Shown here piece after piece: positions 21,673 through 31,535 of a stretch of 64,000 nucleotides of DNA (within the stretch, counting starts at the first letter, position 1; every line of letters begins with the position of its first letter). Both the position numbers and the translations under genes were made by a program. The stretch is taken from contig RPFO01000017.1 in the NCBI GenBank assembly GCA_009746045.1, positions 1,387,001-1,451,000 on the forward strand. Reading direction: 5' to 3'. The notes beneath the pieces are model-generated. The model searched no databases. It was not told the DNA's origin and saw only the letters and a program-made list of their open reading frames with translations. Source of the DNA: Mesostigma viride. Its lineage: Eukaryota > Streptophyta > Mesostigmatophyceae > Mesostigmatales > Mesostigmataceae.

Positions 21673-24374
21673 TTAATTAATTAATTAATTAGACTCGTGC
21701 TCCCGTTGGGGAGTCATGGAGCATTGAATTGAATTGAATTGTAACATAACTCCGTTGGGAGTATATGTAGCACATAGCCCTTGAGAGGGGGCATATGGCC
21801 TATCATACATCCTAAGCTACTTCCTGCAAGGGTGGGGATGTAAAGGACCCTTGCTCTAGGTGCACCAGGGCACTTGCATCCCCATGATCTTCAAGCTATG
21901 CCCAGCGAAGGGGGAGCCTGTCATGGGGGGGAAGATCAGCAGAGCTATACAAAAAGGCTAGGGCATGGCGTCTCAGCAGAGAGTTACTCCCTGCATGGGC
22001 ACAACATAGCTAAATAAAGCTAGGCATCATCTGGAGTGTGGCACATCATAGGCACACATGTACATGATTAAATAAAGCGGGTGGCTTAGCTAGGATAGTG
22101 CCTCTAGGAGGCGTACATGTACATGGCCACGGTCTATCTATTCTACACTACTACTGCTGTATTCCCCTAAGCTGGGGCGTCTGGAGTCGTTGGGGCCGCG
22201 GGGGTCGCCTGCCAGGGCTTGTGGCCGACGTAGATGGCCGCCCCCTTCCAGTACACCGGCTGCCCCGCCTTGGTCTTCCGGAGCTGGAGGTAGGTGGGCC
22301 ATAGCTCCCGTCGCCGTTGTTGCTGCGCCAGGGTCAAGTCGTCGTCAAGGGTGAAGAGAGTCTTCTCGAGCCGCTTGCGGCGTCGGAGAAAAGAAATCTT
22401 GTCCGCCGGGGTCTTAAAGGTGAGAAGGAGCGGGGGCGGCCCTGCCTTACCCCGCGCGCGGGGAAGGCGGTGGGCGACCAGGTCGATCTCACCAGTAAGG
22501 CCCATGCGACTAAGAATTTCTCTCTCAAACGCACGTGCAAGCTTCTCGGAATTCTCACCTTCCTCCATGTCGAGGTTCTTGACAATGACGTTAAGGCTGC
22601 GCTTGGCAAGCTCGGCCTCCTCGCGGAGGTCAAGCGTCTGCCGCTGGAGCTGGGCTGCGACGGCGGAGGTGGTGGAGGTGGTGTGCTGCTTAAGCATGTC
22701 CGCCCAGGTCGTGATGGGAGGAGCATCGCCGGCCAGGCCAGCAGAGGTTGGCTTGGCGGCAATGTCCTTCACCGCCTGGGCGGTGAGGCCCGCGGTGTTC
22801 TGCAGGACCTCGATAGCGATGGCATTATCCTTAAGACGTTGGTCAATGTCGCGGAGCTGGGCGGTGATGGAGTCGGTGGAGGCGGAGGGGGGGGGGTGGA
22901 GGCGAGGAGGGTGGCGGTGGCGGTGGGGATGGTGGGGAGCTCAGCAGCCAGCGTGCGACCCACAGCTGCCACATCTGCAGCTAGGGGCGTCACGTGCTGT
23001 GAGATGGTTTCTTGGAGGTGGAGGAGGAAGGTGGATTCGGTCAAGGGGGAGGGGGTCCAGAGGTCCGTGACAGAGCGGTCAAGGATGGAAAAGAGGGCGG
23101 CGAGCTGAAGACGGGGGCGAGACCAGCGGGCCAGGTTCTCAGGTCGGTGAGTAAACCGGCCGTCAGGTCCAGGGCGGAGGCGGTAATGGCTGTGAAGGCG
23201 CTGGCACAGGTCGAGAATGGAGGCGTATGACCCATAAAACACGAGCTCCAGTATCTTGATGGGTGGCATGTCGAAAAAGCCGGGTCTGGCACCGTCGAAG
23301 GTGGAAAATAACCCGTCAACGTCAAAGTCGCGCTCAGACCAGCTTGGTTCGGTTGGGCGGCTGCGTTTTGGCTCGGGCGAGGCTGAGGGCGAGGCAGGAA
23401 GCCCGGGAGGGTGCTGGGCGACAACCAGTGCGCGACTAGGGTCACCACCGCCTTCCGGCCCTGATGGCGAAGCTGCAGCCGGAGCTGCAGACGTATTTTC
23501 ATTGCCGAGCGCAGCCGTCAGGCTGCGTTGCGTCGATGGGCGTTTGCTCATCGTATATTGCGTAATAGCGTCGGAAAATTATATCAGCATGTGCGTCGTA
23601 GAAAGACGCGTCGATTGTGATATTCACGGCTGAATTCGGTGCTCAAACGTGAAAGTTATGAGCTCCGCCGTCAGCCATGGCTACCTCGTGGCTCGTGGCT
23701 CGTACTTACCGATAATGGCCGAAAAAATAATAGATAATGGAGCATTAATTAATTATTAATTAAACACGTGCTCCCGTTGGGGAGTCACGGAGCACCGAAG
23801 TGCTTTTAATCCCTGTGTGTGCACAACAGGAGAAAGGGCAGAGACCCCCAGTCTCCTTCATGCCAAAGGCGGCATGCCACAGCTGCATTCGGGCGCGCTA
23901 GCTAATTAATTAATTAATTAATTAGACTCGTGCTCCCGTTGGGGAGTCACGGAGCATTAACCCCGATGGATGGATGGATGGGTGCAAACAGTCCTACCGG
24001 TCTAATCTATCTACATCGGCTACATACTACATCTAACAGCAGCGCTAGCTAAACGGACACACTAACGATCCGGCAATTAATTAATTAATTAATTAATTAG
24101 AAACATAACTCCGTTGGGAGTACATGTAGCACATATCCCTGAGAAGGGGCACATTCTGGGCTACTTCCTGCAATGGTGGGAATGTAAGCTACCCTTGCTC
24201 TAGGTGCACCAGGGCACCTGCACCCTCATGATCTTCACACTATATCAAGGAGACAACACTATATGCCCAGCTAATTAATTAATTAGACTCGTGCTCCCAT
24301 TGGGGAGTCACGGGGCATTAACCCCGATGGATGGATGGATGGATGGATGGGTGCAATTAATTAATTAATTAATT
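21673..24374 (-). mobile_element. nested head-to-tail cluster of LINE 3' ends around one ORF1-only element
   Basis: Six (TTAA)n tracts (21673-21691, 23744-23764, 23902-23924, 24075-24100, 24271-24286, 24355-24374) each abut a LINE 3' end in the same minus orientation. One long element (about 21742-23700) holds ORF1. The others are short 5'-truncated ends of 30-170 bp (21692-21724, 23765-23901, 23925-24074, 24101-24270, 24287-24354). Two 3' end types alternate: one begins ACTCGTGCTCCCGTTGGGGAG, matching the RT-bearing LINE at 48.4 kb; the other begins AACATAACTCCGTTGGGAG, matching the ORF1-only elements. Repeated insertion of LINEs into each other's tails is known from Zepp-type elements of green algae. 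Confidence 0.8.
22167..23551 (-). pseudogene. LINE ORF1-like RNA-binding protein (one frameshift)
   Basis: Reads from ATG 23551 (MSKRPSTQRSL...) and changes frame at the G/C run near 22886-22893, then ends at 22167. Order: Ser/Pro-rich N-terminus, helical middle, then an L1 ORF1p-like RNA-binding region (SLNVIVKNLD, HRLPR, PPPLLLTFKTPADKISFLRRRK, LDDDLTLAQQQRRRELWP, VYWKGAAIYV). It is paralogous to the ORF1 genes at 36883-38247, 46780-48158 and 49710-50774. ORF1p-type proteins coat LINE RNA. No RT or endonuclease ORF follows before the (TTAA)n tail. Confidence 0.78.
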
Positions 24375-25031
24375 AGACTCCATCATCATTCCGTCATCAT
24401 TCCGTCATCGCGACTAGGAGAAGTGCACCACCCTTATGCTGGCATCTGTCACCACCCCGGCAGTTGTGATGGTGTGTTGGGGTGTGACAAGGATGGCGAA
24501 AAATTGCACGTACTTACTCTTAAGAGAAAGAACGCCCAATTTTTCGCCACCCTGCCACCCCTTGGCGCGGGTCATAGGAGGTGTTTGTTAAGGTGTGACA
24601 AGGATGGCGAAAAATTGCACGTACTTACTCTTAAGAGAAAGAACGCCCAATTTTTCGCCACCCTGCCACCCCTTGGCGCGGGTCATAGGAGGTGTTTGTT
24701 AAGGTGTGACAAGGATGGCGAAAAATTGCACGTACTTACTCTTAAGAGAAAGAACGCCCAATTTTTCGCCACCCTGCCACCCCTTGGCGCGGGTCATAGG
24801 AGGTGTTTGTCAAGGTGTGAGAGTGATGGCGAAAAATTGCACGTACTTACTCTTAAGAGAAAGAACGCCCAATTTTTCGCCACCTTCCCCCACTGGCCGG
24901 CGCTGAGGTGGCGTGGGTTGTTGGATGTGGCGAAAAATTGCACGTACTTACTCTTAAGAAAAAGACCGCCCAATTTTTCGCCATGGCCTCGCATGGTGAG
25001 GGAGCCGGCGAGGGCCGCGCGGCGGGGTGTG
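24375..25031 (+). repeat. left terminal inverted repeat of the PLV
   Basis: 657 bp, starting AGACTCCATCATC and ending CGGGGTGTG. It is matched in inverted orientation by 45582-46349. It carries five copies of the hairpin unit, one fewer than the right repeat. Confidence 0.93.
24494..24983 (+). repeat. five tandem 111-bp hairpin units in the left TIR
   Basis: Each unit holds TGGCGAAAAATTG and its perfect inverse CAATTTTTCGCCA, 30 bp apart, with CTCTTAAGAG in the loop. Units begin at 24494, 24605, 24716, 24827 and 24928 (spacing 111, 111, 111, 101). The last unit has small changes. Confidence 0.93.
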
Positions 25032-25319
25032 CAGAGTGTTATGGTGTATTACTCTCTGTAACCTCTGGTCGGGTGTCAACTCAGACGACCTATGCAAGAA
25101 TCCCATACGACCTGTGTCGATGCATGAGAGGTTTACTCTGGATTTTAAACTTGCAATTAGAACTGCATTTCGAGACGAATGAAAATTGTTTTCAGCACAT
25201 ATTGACGCGTTGTATACTGCATAAACGAATTCATTAAAATTTATATCACGTTCACATTCGTTATCAGCTCAACAAGAGCGAAATGGCAAACTCGTTGCCG
25301 TCGTCAACAAGACGACACT
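25032..25319. other. PLV, A/T-rich stretch between left TIR and first gene
   Basis: No ORF with coding character; no motif recognised. Confidence 0.4.
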
Positions 25320-25895
25320 CTACTCCCCGTCCTTGGAGTTTCCAGTCGGGCTCTTCACAACGTTCGAGGCGGACTTCCTCTTGTCGTTAAGGCCGCGGGA
25401 GCTTGACACTTCCTCGCGGTTCCTCTTCCTGCCATGGGAAGTGGCGGTCTTTGCGTCCTCGAAACCCTTCTTTGCCTCCTCCCATGCCTTGTAGAGCGCA
25501 ATGGGGGAAATGCCCGGCTGGCGCTTGGACTTGGAGAAGCCATTGAGGAATTCGTCAACCATCTTAACGCATCCGTCGGCTTGGTCGAGACGAATCCACT
25601 CACAGCGGTCCTCGACCTTCTTCGGCCTTGCCGCGTTCCTCTCGTAGACCCACTCGACGCAAATTTTGGGCGTCTTGCGGTCGACATCGTCATATCCGGC
25701 GTCGTGAATCTTGAGAACCTCGCAGGTAGGTCCGGTGCCTCCAACAGCACCAGGTGCCCCGGACAAAAGGGAGACCTGATGCGTCAGGTAGGAGAGTTGG
25801 TCCGATATCTTTGTCTGGCCGTCCTCGAGACTATCGAGGTATTTTCCAAGCGTGGCCAACGCCTTCTCGCAGGGCCCTGCGTTTCGGGAAGCCAT
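25320..25895 (-). CDS. PLV hypothetical protein, 191 aa
   Basis: Starts MASRNAGPCEKAL. Residues about 5-40 are predicted helical (LGKYLDSLEDGQTKISDQLS) and may form a coiled coil. The middle is mixed, and the last 50 residues are basic and Ser-rich with nuclear-localisation-like clusters (GRKRNREE, NDKRKSA). It is the outermost gene of the virion arm, transcribed toward the left TIR. I do not recognise the family; a DNA- or nucleus-associated role is only suggested by the tail. The frame is intact. Confidence 0.6.
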   Translation of the reverse strand: MASRNAGPCEKALATLGKYLDSLEDGQTKISDQLSYLTHQVSLLSGAPGAVGGTGPTCEVLKIHDAGYDDVDRKTPKICVEWVYERNAARPKKVEDRCEWIRLDQADGCVKMVDEFLNGFSKSKRQPGISPIALYKAWEEAKKGFEDAKTATSHGRKRNREEVSSSRGLNDKRKSASNVVKSPTGNSKDGE

Positions 25896-26244
25896 GGCTA
25901 CCGGCAGAGGGCTTGCAACGTGAGATGCGTGACCTGCACGTGATTTTGCCTATTTGTGCACCGTGTGCAAAGGTCCGTTACGTCTGCTGGCACGGCCTGG
26001 ACAGGGCGCGAAGGTGGCGAGACTTGCACAAGTGTCGAACTTGGCTAAAATTTGCAGTGATGCAAGTCCAGAGTGGCCTCTACCACGTGGCGAGTTCTGG
26101 GACGTGAATTCAGGTAAACGGACTCGTAAGCTCGCGCGTACTCGGGGTCGTTTCTCATACGCCTGAACGAATTCTCCAGGGTGTCCACCAGTGTGAATTT
26201 TCCAAGGCATCCACCCATACATATTGTCGTATAATGCACAGAAA
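25896..26244. other. PLV intergenic stretch
   Basis: 349 bp with no supported gene between two minus-strand genes; the plus and minus frames crossing it look like shadows. Confidence 0.4.
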
Positions 26245-26757
26245 TTACTTACCGTGACATTTGCATTTATTAAAACCTCGCACCTTCTCAAATTGTAACA
26301 CGCAGACGAAAGATTCGTATGCAGCAACGTTTTGATATTCCGTGTCTCCTACGTCCCTATCTATGTGGGCCAACCTTATCTCCAGAATGCCCCCGTTCCT
26401 AAAGAGATGTGGATTCCTCAAATTGAAATATGCGTGATCGTTGATCAAAGAATAGTCGAAAGTTGTCGTTGTTGCTGTTGCTTTTTTGCATATTTCTGAT
26501 CCCAGCACAACCCCTTGGTCCAAATTGTGCTCACCGCCCAAGAAACTGGGGGATACCAAGCCAATGAGCACGTGAGGGGGGGTGCTTTCGATTCCTGCAA
26601 TGGATGCAAAGTGAAGCCCGCCTCTCCAATCCCCGTCGATGATGGGAGCACTCGGATCTGGCTTAATTTTAAAACGAAATACCGCGTTCTCGACGTCACT
26701 GTCACTCGATGAGGCCTCGCTGTCAAGTACTATCTGGTAATAATTTGGATAGTCCAT
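26245..26757 (-). CDS. PLV hypothetical beta-rich protein, 170 aa
   Basis: Starts MDYPNYYQIVLDSE. Composition (alternating hydrophobics, Asn, Thr and Gly; patterns FNLRNPHLFRNGGILEIRLAHID and AAYESFVCVLQFEKV) resembles beta-sandwich virion proteins and is similar in style to the 32372-32854 product. The C-terminus has three Cys/His (KCKCHGK). TAGATATTTA lies 16-27 bp upstream of the ATG, that is TCTA next to an A/T run on the coding strand. A minor virion component is a reasonable guess but unproven. Confidence 0.6.
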   Translation of the reverse strand: MDYPNYYQIVLDSEASSSDSDVENAVFRFKIKPDPSAPIIDGDWRGGLHFASIAGIESTPPHVLIGLVSPSFLGGEHNLDQGVVLGSEICKKATATTTTFDYSLINDHAYFNLRNPHLFRNGGILEIRLAHIDRDVGDTEYQNVAAYESFVCVLQFEKVRGFNKCKCHGK

Positions 26758-26795
26758 TGCTTACATGATATGGATAGATATTTAGTTATAGAGGC

Positions 26796-28778
26796 CTATG
26801 TTGGAGGAGTTAACGGTGCCCCCCACTTGGCTGCGAGGTAGCCGCGGATCATCTCAAGCTCGGCCGCAGTCTTGGCGGTGTTGTAGATGAGGATCTCGCC
26901 GATCCACCCATCAAAAGCACGACTCGCGTTGGATGAGTCTCCTCCAATAGAGAGATTTCCTGAACCAGTTGTAGGGTTTGATCCAGTTCTACCGTAGCCG
27001 GCTCTTCCATCGAAGCGGGTGATGAATGCATCCGTACTAGTGTTGCATGAAAGCGCCATGACGTGTGTTGCGTTGTCGAAAAATTCATCCCTGGTGCTCG
27101 CGGTATCAGAGACAACGTTCGGAGAGAAGATGAGAGTTTTCTGTGAGTCTGCCTGGTATGCCATTAGATAACTAGCGTTATTTACCGACCCAAGCATATA
27201 CCCTCTGATACCCGTCGCCCCTCCCATTACTGGATACGTTGCAGTAGTTAGCTGTTTGGCGACTAGGAGGATGCTCGCACTGGCCCCGATCGTGCTCCAG
27301 AAATTGTTCACGGACCCTAATAAACCAGACCGCGAGTTGATAAAGCGGAGGGACTGTTTCGAGTTCAGTTCCGTCGTGTCCAGCGTAGGACACTTGGAGG
27401 AAGTGGCCTGCGTCACGTGGTACCCGTTCGGCCCTTTGTCGTTCACTCGCATCACGTTCCCACCTGTCGTGTTTTGTTGGGTTGTGCCGGACGTGTCGCT
27501 GAACACCGTGGCGCTGTCGGACGGATCGTACCACGCGAACAAATTGGGGTCTGTTGCGGGGTTGTAAACTGGTGTATACGTAAAAGTAAGAGAGTTAGAC
27601 GCCGAGTTCCCGTTACCCGACATGGAGTCTGTCGCCGCGTTGGAACCCACGCTGACGGTCGTCAACGTGTTCGAGGTTCCTGACACGTCGAACGTGTAAA
27701 ACGCCGCGTTTACCTGCACCAAGTTGGACGCCGTCCCGTTGGTAACGACGATGTCCCCGAGCGCAAAACCAGTGACTGACCGGCTGAAGGTAGCCGTCAC
27801 GCCGACTGGGCTCGCGGACGGTGTTGCCCCGGCCGAAGTCGCGAGGGTGACTGTAGGCGGCGGGGAGTAGGTGAACGCGACCGTGTTGGACTCGGCGTTT
27901 GTGACCCCGAATTCGCCTACCGTCGTGCCATCGACCACCCTCACGGTCGTCTGGGAGTATGGAGTGGTCGGTGTCATTGCGAACTGGTATGATGCCCCGG
28001 TACCGGTTACCGACGACGCTGTTCCGTTGTTCACGTAGATGTCCCAGCTACCAAACCCGGTCACGGGCTTGTCAAATGTGACATCCATTGTGACGGGGCT
28101 TGTGGTTGGATATGTCCCTGCAGCTGTAGATAGAGCGACTGTGATAGGTGGAGGGCTCAGTGTGAATGTTAGAGTATTGGATGCGTCGTTTCCACCGTCC
28201 ACCACATCCACTCCCACGCTAACAGTGGTGGGGGTGTATGCCGTGATGGGAGTGACCGAGAATGTATAAGATGAACCACTGCCTGTCAACGAGGAAGCGG
28301 TCCCATTGGTAACTACTATGTCGTCTATGGAAAAACCAGCTATGGACTTACTGAAAGTGGCAGCCACTGCGATAGGGCTCGCAGTAGGATTAGCGCCTGC
28401 CGTTGTAGCAAGTGTGACGGTGGTGGAAGGAGGGGTGTAGGTAAATGATAACAGGTTGGATTCGTCGTTATATGCCCCAGAAACCCCTGTTACCTTATTT
28501 TCTTTCACGGAAACCGTGGTTGGGATCGAACCTGTGATATTTGTTATATCAAAAAAATACGTCGCCGGTGCACCTAAAAAGAGGTCGACTGCCGTTCCGT
28601 TTGTCACGTCAATGTCTGATAGATCAAACCCCGTGACGTCTTCATTAAATGTCGCCATCACGAGAACGGGGACATCCGATGGTGTAAGGTCCACTGTTGA
28701 TAACCCAATCGTGACCGAGGTACTAGGAACGCGGCGTTTATATAAAAGAGCGGGGCATATACCACTATCCAACAACAT
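26796..28778 (-). CDS. PLV fibre/adhesin-like protein: five Ig-like repeats plus lectin-like C-terminal domain
   Basis: 660 aa from ATG 28778. About residues 15-420 are five tandem units of some 80 residues with the pattern ATFS..VTGF...DIVVTNGTAS.L.G...YTF.VTP...TTVSV. This resembles bacterial Ig-like domains of the Big_12 type. The last 230 residues (WYDPSDSATVF, DKGPNGYHV, SLRFINSRSG, FDGWIGEILIYN, RGYLAAKWG) have the form of a LamG/concanavalin-like domain common in bacterial and phage surface proteins. No signal peptide is seen, consistent with a virion protein assembled inside the cell. It lies beside the MCP gene. Host-receptor binding is inferred from architecture. The frame is intact, and TCTA precedes the ATG closely. 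Confidence 0.75.
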   Translation of the reverse strand: MLLDSGICPALLYKRRVPSTSVTIGLSTVDLTPSDVPVLVMATFNEDVTGFDLSDIDVTNGTAVDLFLGAPATYFFDITNITGSIPTTVSVKENKVTGVSGAYNDESNLLSFTYTPPSTTVTLATTAGANPTASPIAVAATFSKSIAGFSIDDIVVTNGTASSLTGSGSSYTFSVTPITAYTPTTVSVGVDVVDGGNDASNTLTFTLSPPPITVALSTAAGTYPTTSPVTMDVTFDKPVTGFGSWDIYVNNGTASSVTGTGASYQFAMTPTTPYSQTTVRVVDGTTVGEFGVTNAESNTVAFTYSPPPTVTLATSAGATPSASPVGVTATFSRSVTGFALGDIVVTNGTASNLVQVNAAFYTFDVSGTSNTLTTVSVGSNAATDSMSGNGNSASNSLTFTYTPVYNPATDPNLFAWYDPSDSATVFSDTSGTTQQNTTGGNVMRVNDKGPNGYHVTQATSSKCPTLDTTELNSKQSLRFINSRSGLLGSVNNFWSTIGASASILLVAKQLTTATYPVMGGATGIRGYMLGSVNNASYLMAYQADSQKTLIFSPNVVSDTASTRDEFFDNATHVMALSCNTSTDAFITRFDGRAGYGRTGSNPTTGSGNLSIGGDSSNASRAFDGWIGEILIYNTAKTAAELEMIRGYLAAKWGAPLTPPT

Positions 28779-28996
28779 TTGTATAGACTAGTCGTCGTTA
28801 TTTTTTTTGGTTTGGTAGCGGGTACTTGAAGGTGGGGAGAAGGGGAAGTGCTTGCCTTACGGGAATTGTCATGGACAAACCAGAATCTGCCATTTCTGGG
28901 ATGTCAAAAATCAACTTCAACCTGTTAAACGGGTTAGCTGTGATGCCAGGGTCTCGAAAGTAGTCCATCGTTTGTCACTAGACACACATATATTTT

Positions 28997-30292
28997 TTAG
29001 AGGTACACGGCTGCCTGCCTGCCTGCAGCGATGTCCATCTTTGATTCGCACTCCGTGAAGATGTAGGAAATGCAGTCCGTCGCTCCCTTCTCGACTCGCA
29101 GCGTGACCACCGATGCCGTGCCACGAAGGTCAAGGCCGCTCATGTACTCTGGACCGGCACATGGCATATTCAGGTGACACGCCATCGTGAAGTTGTTGTT
29201 TAGCCACGTGGTAGGAGTCATACCCTCCCGGACACAGGACAAGACGTTCCCCTGGTCACCGAACGCGGACAACAGATTGATCCACGCCTCGGTTGCGTTC
29301 GTACGGTATCCAGGCGCTAGGTTGGATCCATTGATGTCGTATTGGTAGGAAGTCATACCATCCGCGATGTGATTGAACATCGTATTGCCAGATGCGTTGG
29401 TCACGTCCGCGCCGGCAGCAACCTGAATCGCCAGGAGTTTGCTGGCGGACGCGGAAGACAGCGACGCCTTGATGGCATAGGGAGAACGAGTCCCGAGCGA
29501 CTGTTTGGTGGACTGCCACGTCCGCCACTTGAAGGAGAGAGTTCCACCCTCGGCAAGCCTGGACGAGAAAATCTGGCCCACGATATCCTCTTGGAACCTG
29601 TACGTGTCGATGCTAAAGTGGATGTTGCTCAGTTCGAAACCAACACCTGTCGCTGCTACAACGGCCACGATGCCATCGCCTGCTGAGGCTGCCTGCGCCA
29701 CGCTAGGGAGCATCACCCCTCCGTCCATGAGTGTGATTCGGATCTCGATGGGAGGGAAGAGACTCAGATCCACGATCCGAGGCTCGCCGCTCAGGAACCC
29801 CAGAAAGTGGTCGATGACGCCGTCCACCGCGGTGTTCGCCTTCACGTTGTTTGTAAGAGTGCCAGCCACGTCAGCGGTTACGGTGTTGCTATTCTTCGAC
29901 CAACCAGCAGGAGCCTGTGCGAGGTTGTACTCGACCCCTCCGTGCACCGAGAGAAGAGTATGGAACAGCTGGGAGTAGTCGTTGATGCTATCGACGGTCT
30001 GCCCTCCTGCCAGCACCTCGAGGCGCCGGATGATAGAGGACGTGTACGCGGGGAACTTCGCGAACCCCGCCGTGGTCGTCGGCGTCCCCGTGAAAAACAT
30101 GGCGAAGGAGTGCAAGTCCACGAACCCGGACGTGGGCAGGCGAACCGCGACCACGGACCCTTGTTTGATGCCATCGCTGGCTGAGAGGGTGCTGAGATGC
30201 ACTCGCTGAGTCGTGTGTTGGCCTAGCGCCTTCACGAGGTATTGCATACTCTTTGGGATAGCGCGGGAGTACCAGGAGTTGTCAGAAGCCAT
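28997..30292 (-). CDS. MCP: PLV major capsid protein (double jelly-roll type)
   Basis: 431 aa from ATG 30292 (MASDNSWYS); the frame could be extended five codons upstream only with a non-ATG start. The N-terminal pattern VVAVRLPTSGFVDLHSF, then FPAYTSSIIRRLEVLAGGQTV, is typical of PLV/virophage capsid proteins. There are further beta-rich segments (LFPPIEIRITLMDGGVM, FELSNIHFSIDTYRF) and a C-terminal VVTLRVEKG strand. Length is at the short end for double jelly-roll capsid proteins. It forms the icosahedral shell. GTTAGATATTTTTAC, 21-35 bp upstream, reads as an A/T run plus TCTA on the coding strand. The frame is intact. Neighbours on both sides are virion genes on the same strand. Confidence 0.83.
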   Translation of the reverse strand: MASDNSWYSRAIPKSMQYLVKALGQHTTQRVHLSTLSASDGIKQGSVVAVRLPTSGFVDLHSFAMFFTGTPTTTAGFAKFPAYTSSIIRRLEVLAGGQTVDSINDYSQLFHTLLSVHGGVEYNLAQAPAGWSKNSNTVTADVAGTLTNNVKANTAVDGVIDHFLGFLSGEPRIVDLSLFPPIEIRITLMDGGVMLPSVAQAASAGDGIVAVVAATGVGFELSNIHFSIDTYRFQEDIVGQIFSSRLAEGGTLSFKWRTWQSTKQSLGTRSPYAIKASLSSASASKLLAIQVAAGADVTNASGNTMFNHIADGMTSYQYDINGSNLAPGYRTNATEAWINLLSAFGDQGNVLSCVREGMTPTTWLNNNFTMACHLNMPCAGPEYMSGLDLRGTASVVTLRVEKGATDCISYIFTECESKMDIAAGRQAAVYL

Positions 30293-30322
30293 CGATGGTG
30301 TATACACTCGAGTTAGATATTT

Positions 30323-30682
30323 TTACTGAAGGAGCTGGCCGAGTATAGGATTTTTTACTTTCGCCCCGTCCACTCTTCTCTCGAGATTCGATAGGGCGCT
30401 CAGCCCCGTGTTCGCGGCCGAGTACGCTTTCCCGAGGAGCGTACTCTTCGCGATCATGTTAGAGGGGACGTGCCCGAGCGCTGAATCGACGATGCCCGCG
30501 ACCTGTTGCGCGGCTCGCGCCCCGTCTCCGATTTTCGAGATAACCTCTCCCGCGACGTGCCTGGCCTTCTTGACAGCCGACACGATCGCCGCCCCGTCGC
30601 CGACCCTCTTGATTGCGTTTCCAGCAAACTCGCCCACGCGTCTACTAGCCACGTTTCCGATCGCGCCAAAATTAAGTTTCAT
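30323..30682 (-). CDS. PLV small Ala/Gly-rich amphipathic protein
   Basis: 119 aa between the capsid and penton-like genes, overlapping the latter by 11 bp. It is rich in Ala, Val, Gly and Lys/Arg, with repeated amphipathic helix-like segments (GNAIKRVGDGAAIVSAVKKA, VISKIGDGARAAQQVAGIVD). It might be a core or membrane-active virion protein, by loose analogy with adenovirus protein VI, but no homology is visible. The frame is intact and the overlap suggests co-expression with its neighbours. Confidence 0.6.
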   Translation of the reverse strand: MKLNFGAIGNVASRRVGEFAGNAIKRVGDGAAIVSAVKKARHVAGEVISKIGDGARAAQQVAGIVDSALGHVPSNMIAKSTLLGKAYSAANTGLSALSNLERRVDGAKVKNPILGQLLQ

Positions 30683-31535
30683 CGTCCTCGACAGTACTAG
30701 ATGGCTGAGAAATTAATCTGGTTTGTGGCTGGACAGTCCTGTCGAGTGCCATGTACTTCAAGACGCTCCCGATCTTCCTAGCCTCTATCCCCATTGCCTT
30801 CTGAGGGCTTATGCGGAAGGAGAGCTGAAGAGCCCAATCCGAGTAGACAGTTATAGGAGCATCGTCCTCGTCGAGCAGTCGGATCGTGATGTTGCTGGGA
30901 GAGTCCTTGAGATGCTGCCACAAAGGGTTCGCTGCCTGCCAAACAATGGGTTCTAAAAACTGCGACATATTAGGGCAAACTGCCAAAAGACCTCCATATC
31001 CAGTGCCTGTCGATGAGGATATGACGTTTCCCCGGACGATGTCACTATACACATACACCATTCTCAGTCTCCCATTCGTTGCTGGCCGGTTGCTAGCGAG
31101 GGCGCCTGTGAGAGCATAAGAGCCTTCCATGAGCCCCAACACCCGGCCCGTGGGCTCATCCACAGAGATAGAGAACTCGACGGCATTGGTCACGGTAAAA
31201 AGGCTAGTCGCCCTGTTGTCTGTGACCGAGAACCCGGGATCCACCGCCTTCAAAGCGTCCTCTATGTTTTTTCGGTTTTCGATGGTCGTGTAGGATCCAC
31301 GCGGCAAAGTCACCTTGACGGGGGACTCGCCGCCAGACAAACGGACAGTGAAGTATCGGTTTCCTTCGCTGATGTGCGTCTGTTCAAACGGGATGGTCAT
31401 GAGGGTAAGCCCGACGTCGTGATAATCGTCAAGGAGCCCCGCCGGGATGTCCCACACCGGATCCACTAGCGTCCCGCGAGTCCGGTTCTCCGTGCGAAGA
31501 GTGAGTGTCAGCGTCTCCTGGATGAACTCCTTCAT
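30672..31535 (-). CDS. PLV candidate penton / minor capsid protein
   Basis: 287 aa, starting MKEFIQETLTLTLRTE. It is beta-rich throughout, with the pattern ITIRLLDEDDAPITVYSDWALQLSFRI near residues 220-250. This resembles the closing strands of PLV and virophage minor capsid (penton) proteins, where a 'D.G.p....dw.l.l.f' pattern recurs. Its place two genes from the MCP on the same strand supports that. It would form the fivefold vertices as a single jelly-roll. The frame is intact. Assignment is by pattern and position, not by search. Confidence 0.55.
   Translation of the reverse strand: MKEFIQETLTLTLRTENRTRGTLVDPVWDIPAGLLDDYHDVGLTLMTIPFEQTHISEGNRYFTVRLSGGESPVKVTLPRGSYTTIENRKNIEDALKAVDPGFSVTDNRATSLFTVTNAVEFSISVDEPTGRVLGLMEGSYALTGALASNRPATNGRLRMVYVYSDIVRGNVISSSTGTGYGGLLAVCPNMSQFLEPIVWQAANPLWQHLKDSPSNITIRLLDEDDAPITVYSDWALQLSFRISPQKAMGIEARKIGSVLKYMALDRTVQPQTRLISQPSSTVEDDET

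Noticed and set aside
22294..23108. Plus-strand frames of about 260 aa opposite LINE ORF1 (also at 46930-47898 and 37022-38295)
   Set aside because: Antisense shadows of ORF1; the minus-strand frames carry the conserved RNA-binding motifs.
24494..24983. CRISPR-like array
   Set aside because: The repeats are 111-bp tandem copies without unique spacers, in a eukaryotic viral TIR.
24423..25061. Frames of 212 aa (left) and 278 aa (right, 45465-46301) inside the PLV TIRs
   Set aside because: They are translations of the 111-bp hairpin repeats (a multiple of three) repeated unit by unit; the hairpin structure is the better explanation.
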